From contig JAEYUL010000210.1 of NCBI GenBank assembly GCA_023432565.1, positions 1-47,859 of the forward strand: DNA of 47,859 nucleotides, written 5' to 3'. The notes under the pieces were generated by a model that saw only the letters and a program-made list of their open reading frames with translations, was not told the DNA's origin and searched no databases. Of this stretch, positions 1 to 8,029 are shown piece by piece; within the stretch, counting starts at the first letter, position 1, and each line of letters opens with the position of its first letter. The position numbers and the translations under genes are program-made. This DNA comes from Actinomycetes bacterium (GTDB lineage Bacteria > Actinomycetota > Actinomycetes > Actinomycetales > Cellulomonadaceae).

Positions 1-409
1 TCGCCGCGGTGCCGGTGGCGCCCGCGGCAGCGAGGTGGACCGCGGCGGTCGTCGACGCCCGTGCCAGCACGTCCAGCCCCGGCTCGCCGAGGTCGCACGC
101 CGCGGAGGTCACGTGCGCCAGTGCCCGGGCGTACCGCGCGGCGTGCGGCGAGCCCTCGGCGACGAGTCGCTCGAGCAGAGCGGTCGGTGCCGAGCGCCAG
201 CGGCGCCCGCCGGACGCCGCCGTGAAGAACGTGGCGAGCCCGGTACTCCCGGTGGCCTCGCCCCACGCCTCGGGCGCGCCCGGGATCGCCTCGGCGACCG
301 CGGCGGCCAGACGCGCTCCCTCGTCGCGCACGTCGACGGGGTCCAACCCCGCTCCGGCGCCGACGGCCACGAGGGCGTCGAGCGAGCTGCGCAGCGCGGC
401 GGCGCTCAC
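1..409 (-). CDS. hypothetical protein, 3' end beyond window
   Basis: Partial gene: the reading frame is open to the left edge, so only about the first 136 codons are visible. I place the start at a GTG that overlaps the stop of the upstream gene as GTGA, the coupling style used throughout this window. The visible protein is alanine-rich and mostly helical in character, with no signal peptide, membrane segment or catalytic motif that I can name. It is the third member of a minus-strand run with a TelA-type protein and an XpaC-like protein, so a role in the same poorly understood envelope or stress process is possible. I do not recognise the family. Confidence 0.6.
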   Translation of the reverse strand, partial: MSAAALRSSLDALVAVGAGAGLDPVDVRDEGARLAAAVAEAIPGAPEAWGEATGSTGLATFFTAASGGRRWRSAPTALLERLVAEGSPHAARYARALAHVTSAACDLGEPGLDVLARASTTAAVHLAAAGATGTAA

Positions 410-933
410 GACGCCACCGCCGGACCGCCGTCGGGGAGCTCGAGCGACGAGGCGCCGAACTTCTCGGCGAGGAACTGGCCGTGCGCGACGAGCGCGCGCG
501 CGTCCTGCCGCGAGACCGCGTCGGAGATCTGCGCGAGCGTGCCACCGAGCAGGTCGAGCTGGTCGCACAGCAGCATGAGCGAGGTCTTGCCCTGGGCGAC
601 CACGCGACGGTCGGCGAAGTCGCGCGGCAGCCGCAGGTACGAGCCGACCGCCTCAGGGAGGTAGCTCGTCGCCGTCGCGACGACGGTGTGCGCCTGCCGC
701 GAGCCGACGCCCAGCCGGTCGAGCCGGGGCGCCATGTCCTCGACGACCCGCGCGACGCGGTTCACGCGTGCGACCACCGCCGCGGGGACGCGCCCGTCGA
801 TGTCGCGCTGTACCGCCTGCACCGCGTCGACGATCTGACGCGAGGTCGGCACCGCGGGCTCCGCAGCGGGCGGGAGCCCGTCATCCGGCGCGCGCCCGCG
901 TCGCCGGCGCACGAGCTCGCTCCACCAGCCCAT
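406..933 (-). CDS. XpaC-like hypothetical protein in TelA operon
   Basis: A 175-residue, mostly helical protein without membrane segments. The N-terminus is basic (Arg tract at about residues 10-14), and the middle and C-terminal parts carry a pattern reminiscent of the XpaC family ('5-bromo-4-chloroindolyl phosphate hydrolysis' proteins): a block around SYLPEAVGSYLRLP followed by amphipathic helices. XpaC-type genes are known neighbours of telA, and here the gene lies 11 bases downstream of a TelA homologue, which supports the call. True XpaC proteins are usually longer and often have N-terminal membrane helices, so this may be a short cytosolic relative. The biochemical function of the family is not established. 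The ATG start has only a weak G-rich ribosome site. Confidence 0.6.
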   Translation of the reverse strand: MGWWSELVRRRRGRAPDDGLPPAAEPAVPTSRQIVDAVQAVQRDIDGRVPAAVVARVNRVARVVEDMAPRLDRLGVGSRQAHTVVATATSYLPEAVGSYLRLPRDFADRRVVAQGKTSLMLLCDQLDLLGGTLAQISDAVSRQDARALVAHGQFLAEKFGASSLELPDGGPAVAS

Positions 934-944
934 CGACGCCCCGT

Positions 945-2156
945 TCAGCCCAGGTCGAGCGAGCCGCTGGCGGCGCCCGTCTCGTCCGCACGCTGGACGC
1001 GGTCCAGGTACGTGCGCGCCTTGGTCGTCTCGGTCTCGAGGACTCCGATCGTCTGGGCCATCGAGTCGAGCGCCTTGACCTTGAACCCGTCGATCGCGTC
1101 CATCGTGGCGTAGATGTCGTTGAACGACTGCTGCAGCTGCGGCAGGCCGAGCGTCGAGCTCGCGGCCTGCTCCTGGATCTGCACCGACTGCTCGCGCAGC
1201 ATCTTCGACGTGGAGGCGATCATGCCGCTCGTCGTGGTGTTCAGGGCGCTGATCTGATCGAGGACCAGCTTCTGGTTGTTCAGCGCCTGCGCCACCAGGA
1301 CCGCGGTGCGCAGCGCCGCGACCGTCGTCGTCGTCGCTCGGTCGACGCCCTTGATGAGCTCGCCGTTGTTCTTGATGATGATGTCGGTCGCCAGGTAGCC
1401 CTGGATCGAGACCGCGAGCTGCGTGAGCAGGTCCTGGTGCTTCTGCCGGACGTAGAACAGCACGTCCTCACGCAGCGACTTGGCGCGCTCGGGGTCCGTC
1501 CGCTCTGCCTCGGCGACGAGCGTCGACAGCTTGGTGTCGAGCTGCTCGGCCACGTAGACGTACTGGTTGAGCCGCGCCATCGTGGCCCACAGGTGCTGCT
1601 TCTCGAGGTTGAGCGCGGCGTTGTCCTTGCGCAGCTCGTCCTGGCCGTTGTAGAGCGCCCGCACGATGGCGTCGATCTGCTCCTGCGCGCTCTCGTAGCG
1701 GCGGAAGTAGTCGGTGATCGAGTCGCCGAACGGCAGGAAGCCCAGCAGCTTCTTGCCCAGGCTCGCCTCCGAGGGGTCGAGCTCCTCGACGGTGCGACGC
1801 AGGTCGAGCAGCGACTTGCTCACCTGGGACGTGCCGGACACCCCGCCGTCGCGCAGCTCCTTGACGGGCATCTGCAGGAGCCGGTTCGAGGTCTCAGCCG
1901 CCGCGCGGATGTCGGCGTCGCCCATCGTGCGCACGTCCTCGGCCTTGGCGGCGAACTCCGGCGAGCCCGCCTGCGCGCTCGCGAGTCCGGCGAGGTAGGA
2001 GTCCACCTTGGCGTCGAGCCCGGGCAGCGCGGCCTCCTCGACCCGCGGGGCTATCGCCGGCGCCTGCGTCTGTGCCACGGGGGCGAGCGGCGCGGGCGCC
2101 TCGAGCTCCAGCGGCGGCGTCAGGGGTGCCGGGGCACCCGCTGCGGACTGCGACAT
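945..2156 (-). CDS. toxic anion resistance protein, TelA family
   Basis: A 403-residue soluble protein matching the TelA (KlaA) family over nearly its whole length. After a Pro/Ala-rich N-terminus of about 50 residues come long helical, probably coiled-coil segments with family-typical stretches: KKLLGFLPFGD at about 135-145, DALYNGQDEL-like text (here ALYNGQDELRKDN), LREDVLFYVRQKHQDLLTQLAVSIQGYLA, and a C-terminal NNQKLVLDQISALNTTTSGMI block. The family was named for tellurite resistance, but homologues are linked more generally to envelope stress; the molecular activity is unknown. The start is well supported by GGAGGT about 6 bases upstream. It heads a minus-strand operon with an XpaC-like gene, a frequent partner. 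Confidence 0.9.
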   Translation of the reverse strand: MSQSAAGAPAPLTPPLELEAPAPLAPVAQTQAPAIAPRVEEAALPGLDAKVDSYLAGLASAQAGSPEFAAKAEDVRTMGDADIRAAAETSNRLLQMPVKELRDGGVSGTSQVSKSLLDLRRTVEELDPSEASLGKKLLGFLPFGDSITDYFRRYESAQEQIDAIVRALYNGQDELRKDNAALNLEKQHLWATMARLNQYVYVAEQLDTKLSTLVAEAERTDPERAKSLREDVLFYVRQKHQDLLTQLAVSIQGYLATDIIIKNNGELIKGVDRATTTTVAALRTAVLVAQALNNQKLVLDQISALNTTTSGMIASTSKMLREQSVQIQEQAASSTLGLPQLQQSFNDIYATMDAIDGFKVKALDSMAQTIGVLETETTKARTYLDRVQRADETGAASGSLDLG

Positions 2157-2297
2157 GATCTACCTCCGCGTCGAGGGCCCGACCGTGTCCCGGGCGGGCC
2201 GCGGTCGAGCTCCGGTTGAGTTGGCTCGAGGCAGCACGCTATGCCATCCGACGACCGTCACGTGCGGACTCCTGCCGTGGCCGAGCCGGGCCGGCAG

Positions 2298-3218
2298 TCA
2301 CCTGAGCGGCGCCTCCGGCTCGGGCTCGCCCGAGAGCACCCGTGGTGGTCCGTCGTTCGCCGACGCATGCGCCAGCCGGTCCTGGGTACGAGCGGCCGTC
2401 GGTGGCGCGACGGCACGCGTGACGTCGACGAGCTCGTCGAGCTCGGCCTCGACCTGGGCTCGCGGAGCCCACAACCCGTACCGGTGCCCCGCGAGCCACC
2501 AGCACGCCAGGACGAGCGCAGCGCCGGCGACGGCGTCCAGCACCCAGTGGTTGCCGGTGAGCATGACGACAGCGGTCGTCGTGGCGGCGTACCCCCAGAC
2601 GGCGATCCTGGCCCACGTACGCCGGGCGAGGTAGGCGAGCACGACGCTGACCCACACCGCCCAGCCCACGTGCATCGACGGCATGGCCGCGACCTGGTTC
2701 GTCACCGAGCCGGCACCGCTGGCTGCCTGCTCCGCGGCCGACGGCCACCAGCCGTACACCGAGCTCTCGGACACGGTGTCGACGTATCCGCCCATCAGGC
2801 GCGGCGGCGCGGTCGGGAAGAAGAAGTAGCCGAACAGCGCCAGGAACGTCGCCCCGAGCAGCGCGGTGCGTGCGGGCCGGTAGAGCAGCGGCCGCCGGAC
2901 GAACAGGACGATCAGCACCGTGGGCGTCACCAGGTAGTGCATCGACTGGTACCAGTACGACGTCGCCACCTCGAACCACGTGTGCTGGGCGGTCCAGCTG
3001 TTCATCGCGCGCTCGACGTCGATCCGCATCCAGCGCTCGACGTCGAGGATGCCGCGAGCGTGCGAGCGGGCCACGTCCCAGGAGCCGCTCGCGGCCAGGC
3101 GCGTGGCGGAGTACGCCACGTAGAGGCCGACGACGAGCACGACCTCACGGATGATCTCGCGCCGCGTGCGCGTCCCCGGGTCCCGGGTGACCTGCGCGAT
3201 CGGCATGTCCTTGGCCAC
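2298..3218 (-). CDS. PAP2 superfamily membrane phosphatase or phosphotransferase
   Basis: A 306-residue integral membrane protein with about six hydrophobic helices. The middle and C-terminal parts contain the PAP2 signature in order: a degenerate first motif near FFPTAPPRLM, the second motif PSMHVGWA (catalytic His), and the third motif GNHWVLDAVAG (His and Asp of the phosphoryl transfer site). This arrangement, with N-terminal helices ahead of the core, resembles the Aur1/inositol phosphotransferase-like branch common in actinobacteria, so the substrate may be a lipid phosphate or a phosphoinositol headgroup rather than phosphatidic acid. The extramembrane C-terminus (about 60 residues) is charged and probably disordered. 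The GTG start is preceded by GGAGGGG. It appears to be a single-gene unit upstream of telA. Confidence 0.88.
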   Translation of the reverse strand: MAKDMPIAQVTRDPGTRTRREIIREVVLVVGLYVAYSATRLAASGSWDVARSHARGILDVERWMRIDVERAMNSWTAQHTWFEVATSYWYQSMHYLVTPTVLIVLFVRRPLLYRPARTALLGATFLALFGYFFFPTAPPRLMGGYVDTVSESSVYGWWPSAAEQAASGAGSVTNQVAAMPSMHVGWAVWVSVVLAYLARRTWARIAVWGYAATTTAVVMLTGNHWVLDAVAGAALVLACWWLAGHRYGLWAPRAQVEAELDELVDVTRAVAPPTAARTQDRLAHASANDGPPRVLSGEPEPEAPLR

Positions 3219-3415
3219 CTGGCCCCCTCCTCGGCGGTACTGCGACCCACCCTAGCGCCGCTGGGGTCCCAGGCCACGGCCTTTGTCCGTCCGGACCGGT
3301 GCGTCCGGCTCGTGCCGGAGCGCCGGGCGCACGCCGACAGCTGCTGGTCCCGTGTGTCGACGTGCGCCCGCCCGCGCGTCATCGGGAGGAGAGCGAGACC
3401 CGGTCGAGATTTCTC

Positions 3416-3444
3416 TTGACCGGTACAGCCCGCAGGAATAGCGT
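3416..3444 (+). promoter_or_regulatory. promoter, -35 TTGACC / -10 TAGCGT
   Basis: TTGACC (3416-3421) and TAGCGT (3439-3444) are separated by exactly 17 bases, a textbook vegetative actinobacterial promoter. It points at the small ORF starting at 3483, with a predicted transcription start near 3451. The -35 box is part of the first copy of the 13-bp direct repeat annotated separately. Confidence 0.6.
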
Positions 3445-3469
3445 CAGACACGCAACTTGACCGGTACAG
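3416..3469 (+). repeat. two direct copies of TTGACCGGTACAG, candidate operator
   Basis: Perfect 13-base copies lie at 3416-3428 and 3457-3469, 41 bases apart start to start. One overlaps the -35 box; the other lies just after the predicted transcription start. The core ACCGGT is palindromic with the central CG typical of LacI-family operators, and a LacI-type gene follows at 3821. Repressor binding to both copies would block the promoter. The repeat is seen directly; the operator role is inferred. Confidence 0.5.
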
Positions 3470-3482
3470 ATGAGGAGCGGAC

Positions 3483-3710
3483 ATGTACCTCAACCCACCA
3501 CCCCTGAGCCTGCTGCACGGACGGCGCGCAGCGCTGCTCCAGGCACGCAGCGCCCTGCCCGACGCGCCCGTCGTCGCGAGCCGTCCGTCACGGCGCGGCA
3601 CGTCCGCGGTCAGCCGCTCGGTCGCCGCGGCCCGCCGCGTCAGCGCACGCACGCTGCACCGCGTGGCCGATGCGGTGGCGCCCGGCGAGCGCACGGCGCT
3701 CGTGCGGTGA
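3483..3710 (+). CDS. small arginine-rich hypothetical protein
   Basis: A 75-residue basic protein with about 15 arginines, only two acidic residues in the first 60, a short proline run at residues 5-7 and no membrane helix. I do not recognise the family. Support for its being a real gene comes from upstream signals: a good promoter, a GAGGAG ribosome site 5 bases before the ATG, and the position directly ahead of a LacI regulator on the same strand. The composition could suit a nucleic-acid-associated or ribosome-associated small protein, but this is speculation. The paired 13-bp repeats around its promoter suggest that it is regulated. Confidence 0.5.
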   Translation: MYLNPPPLSLLHGRRAALLQARSALPDAPVVASRPSRRGTSAVSRSVAAARRVSARTLHRVADAVAPGERTALVR

Positions 3711-3820
3711 GCACGCCCGCGCACGGCAGCGACCTCGCCGAGGCGCACGCCACGATCACCTACCCTGAGGCCCGCAGGACCGGTCCCGCATCGGGAACGG
3801 CCGGGGTCCAGGAGGTGGAC

Positions 3821-4885
3821 GTGGCGCGTGTGACGCTCCAGACGATCGCCGACCGCGTCGGCGTGAGCCGGATGACCGTCTCCAACGCGTTCTCACGCCC
3901 GGACCAGCTCTCGGCCGAGCTGCGCGAGACGATCCTGGCCACCGCCGACGAGCTCGGGTACGTGGGCCCGGACCCTGCCGCCCGCATCCTGGCCCGTGGG
4001 TCGTCGGGCACGGTCGGGGTCCTGTTCACCCAGTCCCCCGCCGCCGCGTTCCGCGACCCCATCGCCGCCGAGTTCTTCGGCTCGGTCGCCGAGTCGCTCG
4101 CCCCCACCGGCCTGGCCCTGGCCCTGCTGCCGTCGGGCGGCGAGGGCGAGCGGCTCGCCGCCCGCGACGTCCCGATGGACGCCGCTCTGGTGTACGCGTG
4201 CGTCGCGGACAGCACCGCGCTGGGCTGGCTGGAGCGCCGGGGCCTTCCCCTGGTCTTCGTCGACCAGACCCCGACGACCGACCGCGCCGCCACCGTCCTG
4301 CTCGACGACCGCCCGGGCGCACGCGCTGCCGCCGAGCACGTCCTCGCGCTCGGCCACCGCCGGATCGCCCTGCTCACCACCGCGTGGGGCCTGGCCCCCG
4401 GGGTCGCACCCGACGCCGCGAGCGCGGGCGTCGGCCACGTGTCGCGCGAGCGGGTCGAAGGCTGGATGAGCGCGCTGCGCCCCGCCGGGGCGGACGTGGT
4501 CGCGATCCACATGCGGGACAACCACGACCCCGACGCGCTGGAGGCCGCCCGCGTCGCCCTGACGCTGCCCGACCGGCCGACCGCCGTCCTGTGCTTCTCG
4601 GACCTCGTGGCCTGGGCCGTCGTCCGGGTCGCGGCTGAGCTCGGGTTGCGCGTGCCGCAGGACCTCTCCGTCGTCGGCTACGACGACAGCGCGCTCGCGC
4701 GGGCCGTGACGCCGCCGCTGACGACCGTCCGGCAGGACCTCGTCGCCAAGGGCCGGGCCACCGCGCGTGCACTCGAGCACGCCATCGCCGCCCAGCGGTC
4801 TGCCGCGCCGGCCGGCGAGCCGGACCACGTCGTCGTGCCGACCGAGCTCGTCGTGCGCGAGTCGACCGGACCCGCACCGGTCTGA
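3821..4885 (+). CDS. LacI-family transcriptional regulator
   Basis: A 354-residue regulator. The N-terminal helix-turn-helix reads VTLQTIADRVGVSRMTVSNAFSRP at about residues 4-27, followed by the hinge helix region (LGYVGPDPAARILARG) and a periplasmic-binding-protein-like sensor domain with the family blocks HRRIALLTT, PTAVLCFSD and DLSVVGYDDSALARAVTPPLTTVRQ. The start is the GTG 5 bases after AGGAGG; the open frame continues upstream but that extension is low-complexity and belongs to another frame. Effectors are usually sugars; none can be named here. The adjacent 13-bp repeats with an ACCGGT core may be its operators, implying control of the small upstream gene and itself. Confidence 0.92.
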   Translation: MARVTLQTIADRVGVSRMTVSNAFSRPDQLSAELRETILATADELGYVGPDPAARILARGSSGTVGVLFTQSPAAAFRDPIAAEFFGSVAESLAPTGLALALLPSGGEGERLAARDVPMDAALVYACVADSTALGWLERRGLPLVFVDQTPTTDRAATVLLDDRPGARAAAEHVLALGHRRIALLTTAWGLAPGVAPDAASAGVGHVSRERVEGWMSALRPAGADVVAIHMRDNHDPDALEAARVALTLPDRPTAVLCFSDLVAWAVVRVAAELGLRVPQDLSVVGYDDSALARAVTPPLTTVRQDLVAKGRATARALEHAIAAQRSAAPAGEPDHVVVPTELVVRESTGPAPV

Positions 4886-4917
4886 GCCGCCGGTCGGCCC
4901 TGAAGGGACCGGGTGCC

Positions 4918-5442
4918 TCAGCGCGGCCGATCGGGGTCGGCGGGGCGCAGCGGCGCCACCCCCTGCTCGTCGTCCAGGACCGACGCCATGCGGCGCAGGA
5001 ACGCGGCCACGTGGGAGCGCGACGCCTCGGGGACCTCCAGCACCACCTGCGCCATGCGCCGGTGCATCACCGTGAGGCGCTCGCGCACCTCGTCGTGCGC
5101 GTGCTGCGTCGGTCGCAGCAGGACGCCGCGACGGTCCGTCGGGTGCGCCTCACGCATCAGGTGACCTGACGCCTCGAGCCGGTCGAGCAGCTTGGTCGTC
5201 GCCGCCGTCGAGATGCCGAGCTCGCGCGCCAGGTGGTGAGGGCTCGTCGACAGACCCTCGGACTCGCGCCCGATCAGCAGCTGGAGCGCTCGCATGTCAG
5301 TCTCGTTCATGGACATGCGCGCAGCGGTGCGCCGCCGCATCGCGGCGTCGGCACGTCGGAAGGCCCGCACCGCTTCGAGCAGCTCGGCGACCCCGGGGTC
5401 GTCCGCGTACCAGTAGTGCGCACGGTTGGCAGGTACGTCCAT
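4918..5442 (-). CDS. MarR-family regulator, CrtR-like by position
   Basis: A 174-residue winged helix-turn-helix regulator of the MarR family. The recognition region HHLARELGISTAATTKLLDRLEASGHLMREAHPTDRRGVLL contains the helix-turn-helix and the DRR wing motif typical of MarR proteins. It is transcribed divergently from idi and the crt genes, the same arrangement as CrtR of Corynebacterium glutamicum, a MarR repressor of carotenogenesis that responds to prenyl diphosphates. I infer a similar role. The start is uncertain: no ribosome site is visible, and an ATG at 5442 sits 7 bases after TAGTAT, which suggests a leaderless transcript. ATG at 5451 and TTG at 5460 are alternatives. The candidate -10 box overlaps an ACTAGT half-site, so it may repress itself. 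Confidence 0.88.
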   Translation of the reverse strand: MDVPANRAHYWYADDPGVAELLEAVRAFRRADAAMRRRTAARMSMNETDMRALQLLIGRESEGLSTSPHHLARELGISTAATTKLLDRLEASGHLMREAHPTDRRGVLLRPTQHAHDEVRERLTVMHRRMAQVVLEVPEASRSHVAAFLRRMASVLDDEQGVAPLRPADPDRPR

Positions 5443-5449
5443 GTCACGC

Positions 5450-5455
5450 ATACTA
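5450..5455 (-). promoter_or_regulatory. candidate -10 box TAGTAT of a leaderless marR transcript
   Basis: TAGTAT read on the minus strand ends 7 bases before the ATG at 5442, the spacing expected when the start codon is the first transcribed codon. No convincing -35 box was found. Confidence 0.4.
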
Positions 5456-5467
5456 GTCAACGAAGTT

Positions 5468-5482
5468 ACTAGCCAGGCTAGT
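5468..5482. promoter_or_regulatory. 15-bp perfect palindrome, candidate MarR operator
   Basis: ACTAGCCAGGCTAGT has 7-base perfect arms around one central base. It lies in the divergent region between the MarR gene and idi. A further ACTAGT occurs at 5452-5457, overlapping the candidate -10 box of the MarR gene. Size and position fit a MarR dimer site controlling both directions. Confidence 0.55.
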
Positions 5483-5536
5483 CATCGTCGTACGGGCTGC
5501 CTCGTGCGCGGCGGCAGCCGAGATGCGGAGGTCACC

Positions 5537-6085
5537 GTGACGCAGGACCTCGTCGTCCTCCTGGACGACGCAGGACGACCCACCGGGCACGCCCCGCGCG
5601 ACACCGTCCACGACGCGCACACCCCGCTGCACCTGGCCTTCTCGTGCTACGTGCTGGACGACGAGGGCCGCGTCCTGATGACCCGCCGCGCGCTCGGCAA
5701 GCGCACGTGGGCCGGTGTCTGGACGAACTCCTTCTGCGGCCACCCCCGCCCGGGCGAGCGCCCTGCGGACGCCGTCCGGCGTCGTGCGCACGACGAGCTC
5801 GGGCTGACCCTCGGCGAGCTCACGCTGCTCCTGCCCCAGTTCCGCTACCGCGCGGTGGACGCCTCGGGCATCGTGGAGAACGAGCTGTGCCCCGTGTGGT
5901 TCGCGACGGCCGCGTCCCCGCTGCGCCCCAGCCCGGACGAGGTGATGGACCACGCATGGGTCGACGTCACCGACCTCGGCCGCGCGATGGCCTCGACGCC
6001 CTGGGCGTTCAGCCCGTGGAGCGTGCTGCAGGTCACCGAGCTCGCAGGCCTCATCTCCGCGGTGCCCCGACGAGAGGCGGGCTGA
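5537..6085 (+). CDS. idi: isopentenyl-diphosphate delta-isomerase, type I
   Basis: Interconverts isopentenyl and dimethylallyl diphosphate, supplying the allylic primer for GGPP synthesis by the next gene. The 182-residue length equals that of E. coli Idi. Diagnostic residues are present: the active-site Cys in TNSFCGHP, the Nudix-like RRRAHDELGL helix with metal-binding acidic residues, and the ENELCPVWFA block with the second catalytic Glu region. The start is the GTG preceded by GCGGAGGT; the frame is open further upstream but runs through the regulatory region. It is the first gene of the carotenoid operon, with crtE starting 1 base after its stop, so precursor supply is tied to pigment synthesis. 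Confidence 0.93.
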   Translation: MTQDLVVLLDDAGRPTGHAPRDTVHDAHTPLHLAFSCYVLDDEGRVLMTRRALGKRTWAGVWTNSFCGHPRPGERPADAVRRRAHDELGLTLGELTLLLPQFRYRAVDASGIVENELCPVWFATAASPLRPSPDEVMDHAWVDVTDLGRAMASTPWAFSPWSVLQVTELAGLISAVPRREAG

Positions 6086-6086
6086 C

Positions 6087-7136
6087 ATGACGACCCTGAC
6101 CCGTGCCCCGGCGAGCAGCACCGTCCGCTCGCCCCTCGAGCGGTTCCGCGACGGACCTGGCGTCCTGGCGCGAGACGAGGAGGCGCAGGCGCTGTGGACG
6201 GCCGCCGCCGACGCCACCCGCGGCGGCCGCGGCGTGCGACCGCACCTTCTGCGCGTGGCCTACACCTCCCTGGGCGGCACCGACGAGGTCGCGTGCGCGC
6301 ACCTCGCCGAGGCCGTCGAGCTCCTGCACGCCGCGTTCGTCGTGCACGACGACGTGATCGACCACGACGACGTGCGCCGCGGCCGGCCCAACGTCTCCGG
6401 GACGTTCACCGCGCGTGCCGTCGACGCCGGCGCGTCCCGAGCCGCGGCGCGCGGGTACGGCCGCGCCGCGGGGATCCTCGCCGGGGACCTCGCGCTCGTC
6501 GCTGCCACCCGCTCGTTCGCGACCGTGCCCGCCGAGCCGGCCGTCGTCGACGCACTGCTCGAGCTGCTCGACCGGACCGTGGCGCTGTCCGCCGCCGGCG
6601 AGCTGCGCGACGTCCGCCTCGCCCTGGACGTCGACGAGCCGAGCGTCGCGGACGCACTCGTCGTCGCCGAGCTCAAGACAGCCGCCTACTCCTTCTCCCT
6701 GCCGCTGAGCGCGGGGGCGCTCCTGGCGGGCGCGGCCCCGCACGTCGTGACCACGCTCGACCGCGTCGGCCGGCTCGTCGGCACCGCCTTCCAGCTGCAG
6801 GACGACCTGCTCGGTGTGTTCGGGGACGAGGCGACGACCGGCAAGAGCGTGCTGAGCGACCTGCGCGAGGGCAAGATGACCGCGCTCGTCGCGCACGCCC
6901 GCTCCACCTCCGCGTGGCCGCTGATCGCCTCCTCGATCGGAGATCGGGCCCTGACCGCCGAGCGGGCGCTCGAGGTGCGCGAGCACCTCGAGCGCTGCGG
7001 CTCGCGCGCGTACGTCGCGGGCCTCGTCGGGGACCACCTGGCCTCCGCGCAGGCTCTGGCCCTCGACGCAGGTCTTCCGCAGACCGTCCTGCACGGCCTG
7101 CGCACCCTCGTGGCGGACACCTGGCGGCCCGCATGA
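6087..7136 (+). CDS. crtE: geranylgeranyl diphosphate synthase
   Basis: A 349-residue trans-prenyltransferase that condenses IPP with allylic diphosphates to C20 GGPP in the cytosol. The first Asp-rich motif is HDDVIDHDD at residues 87-95 and the second is QLQDDLLGVFGD near residue 240; both bind the Mg-diphosphate. The GRGVRPHLL block at about 48-55 corresponds to the conserved GGKRVRP region. Length and gene context (idi before, phytoene synthase after, overlapping by ATGA) favour CrtE over polyprenyl synthases of quinone pathways. Chain length cannot be proven from sequence alone. Confidence 0.93.
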   Translation: MTTLTRAPASSTVRSPLERFRDGPGVLARDEEAQALWTAAADATRGGRGVRPHLLRVAYTSLGGTDEVACAHLAEAVELLHAAFVVHDDVIDHDDVRRGRPNVSGTFTARAVDAGASRAAARGYGRAAGILAGDLALVAATRSFATVPAEPAVVDALLELLDRTVALSAAGELRDVRLALDVDEPSVADALVVAELKTAAYSFSLPLSAGALLAGAAPHVVTTLDRVGRLVGTAFQLQDDLLGVFGDEATTGKSVLSDLREGKMTALVAHARSTSAWPLIASSIGDRALTAERALEVREHLERCGSRAYVAGLVGDHLASAQALALDAGLPQTVLHGLRTLVADTWRPA

Positions 7137-8029
7137 GCCGTCATCCGAAGGTTCCCGAGGGCGGCGCCCAGCGCTACACCCACGCCGCGGCCACCGCCGC
7201 CGCCACGGTGGTCGGCGAGTACTCGACGTCCTTCGCGCGGGCCTGCCGCCTGCTGCGCGAACCCGTCCGCGGCCACGTCCGCACGATCTACGGGCTCGTC
7301 CGGATCGCCGACGAGATCGTCGACGCGCCCGACCTGGGCCTGTCCCTCGAGCAGCGCGCGGGCTACCTCGACGCGCTCGAGACCGAGACGCTCACGGCGC
7401 TGGACACGGGCTTCTCCAGCAACCTCGTCGTGCACGCGTTCGCCGCGACGGCGCGGGAGCACCGCATCGGCACGTCGCTCGTCCGCCCGTTCTTCGCCTC
7501 GATGCGTACCGACCTGCACGAGACGGCGCACGACGTGGCCTCGCTCGACGAGTACGTGTACGGCTCGGCCGAGGTCGTCGGGCTGATGTGCCTGCGGGTC
7601 TTCGTCGCCGCTCCCGATGCGAGCCCCGAGCTGGTGGCGCACGGCTACGAGGACCTCGCACCGGGCGCACGTCATCTCGGCGCCGCGTTCCAGAAGGTCA
7701 ACTTCCTGCGCGACCTGGCCGCCGACCACGACCAGCTGGGACGCCAGTACCTGCCGGGCGCGCCCGCGCAGACGCTCACCGACGCGCAGCGCGACGCGGC
7801 GCTCGACGAGATCGAGGCCCACCTGGCTGCCGCCGCCCCGGCGATCGCGGCACTGCCGGGCTCGAGCCGCCGCGGCGTGCGTGCCGCCCACGACCTGTTC
7901 GCCGCGCTGTGCGTCCGGCTGCGCGCCACGCCCGCCGAACGGATCGCCCGCGAACGCGTGAGCGTGCCCGCACCCGCCAAGGCGCTCGTCGTCGCGCGCA
8001 CGATGCTGCCCGCGGGGTGGCGCTCGTGA
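7133..8029 (+). CDS. crtB: phytoene synthase
   Basis: A 298-residue squalene/phytoene synthase family enzyme joining two GGPP molecules head to head to give phytoene. Both Asp-rich signatures are visible: DEIVDAPD in the first (after YGLVRIA, about residue 58) and NFLRDLAADHDQLGRQYLP in the second (about residue 195). The N-terminal STSFARACRLL block is the family's substrate-binding start. The ATG overlaps the crtE stop as ATGA and the stop overlaps the GTG of crtI, so translation is coupled on both sides. Confidence 0.94.
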   Translation: MSRHPKVPEGGAQRYTHAAATAAATVVGEYSTSFARACRLLREPVRGHVRTIYGLVRIADEIVDAPDLGLSLEQRAGYLDALETETLTALDTGFSSNLVVHAFAATAREHRIGTSLVRPFFASMRTDLHETAHDVASLDEYVYGSAEVVGLMCLRVFVAAPDASPELVAHGYEDLAPGARHLGAAFQKVNFLRDLAADHDQLGRQYLPGAPAQTLTDAQRDAALDEIEAHLAAAAPAIAALPGSSRRGVRAAHDLFAALCVRLRATPAERIARERVSVPAPAKALVVARTMLPAGWRS

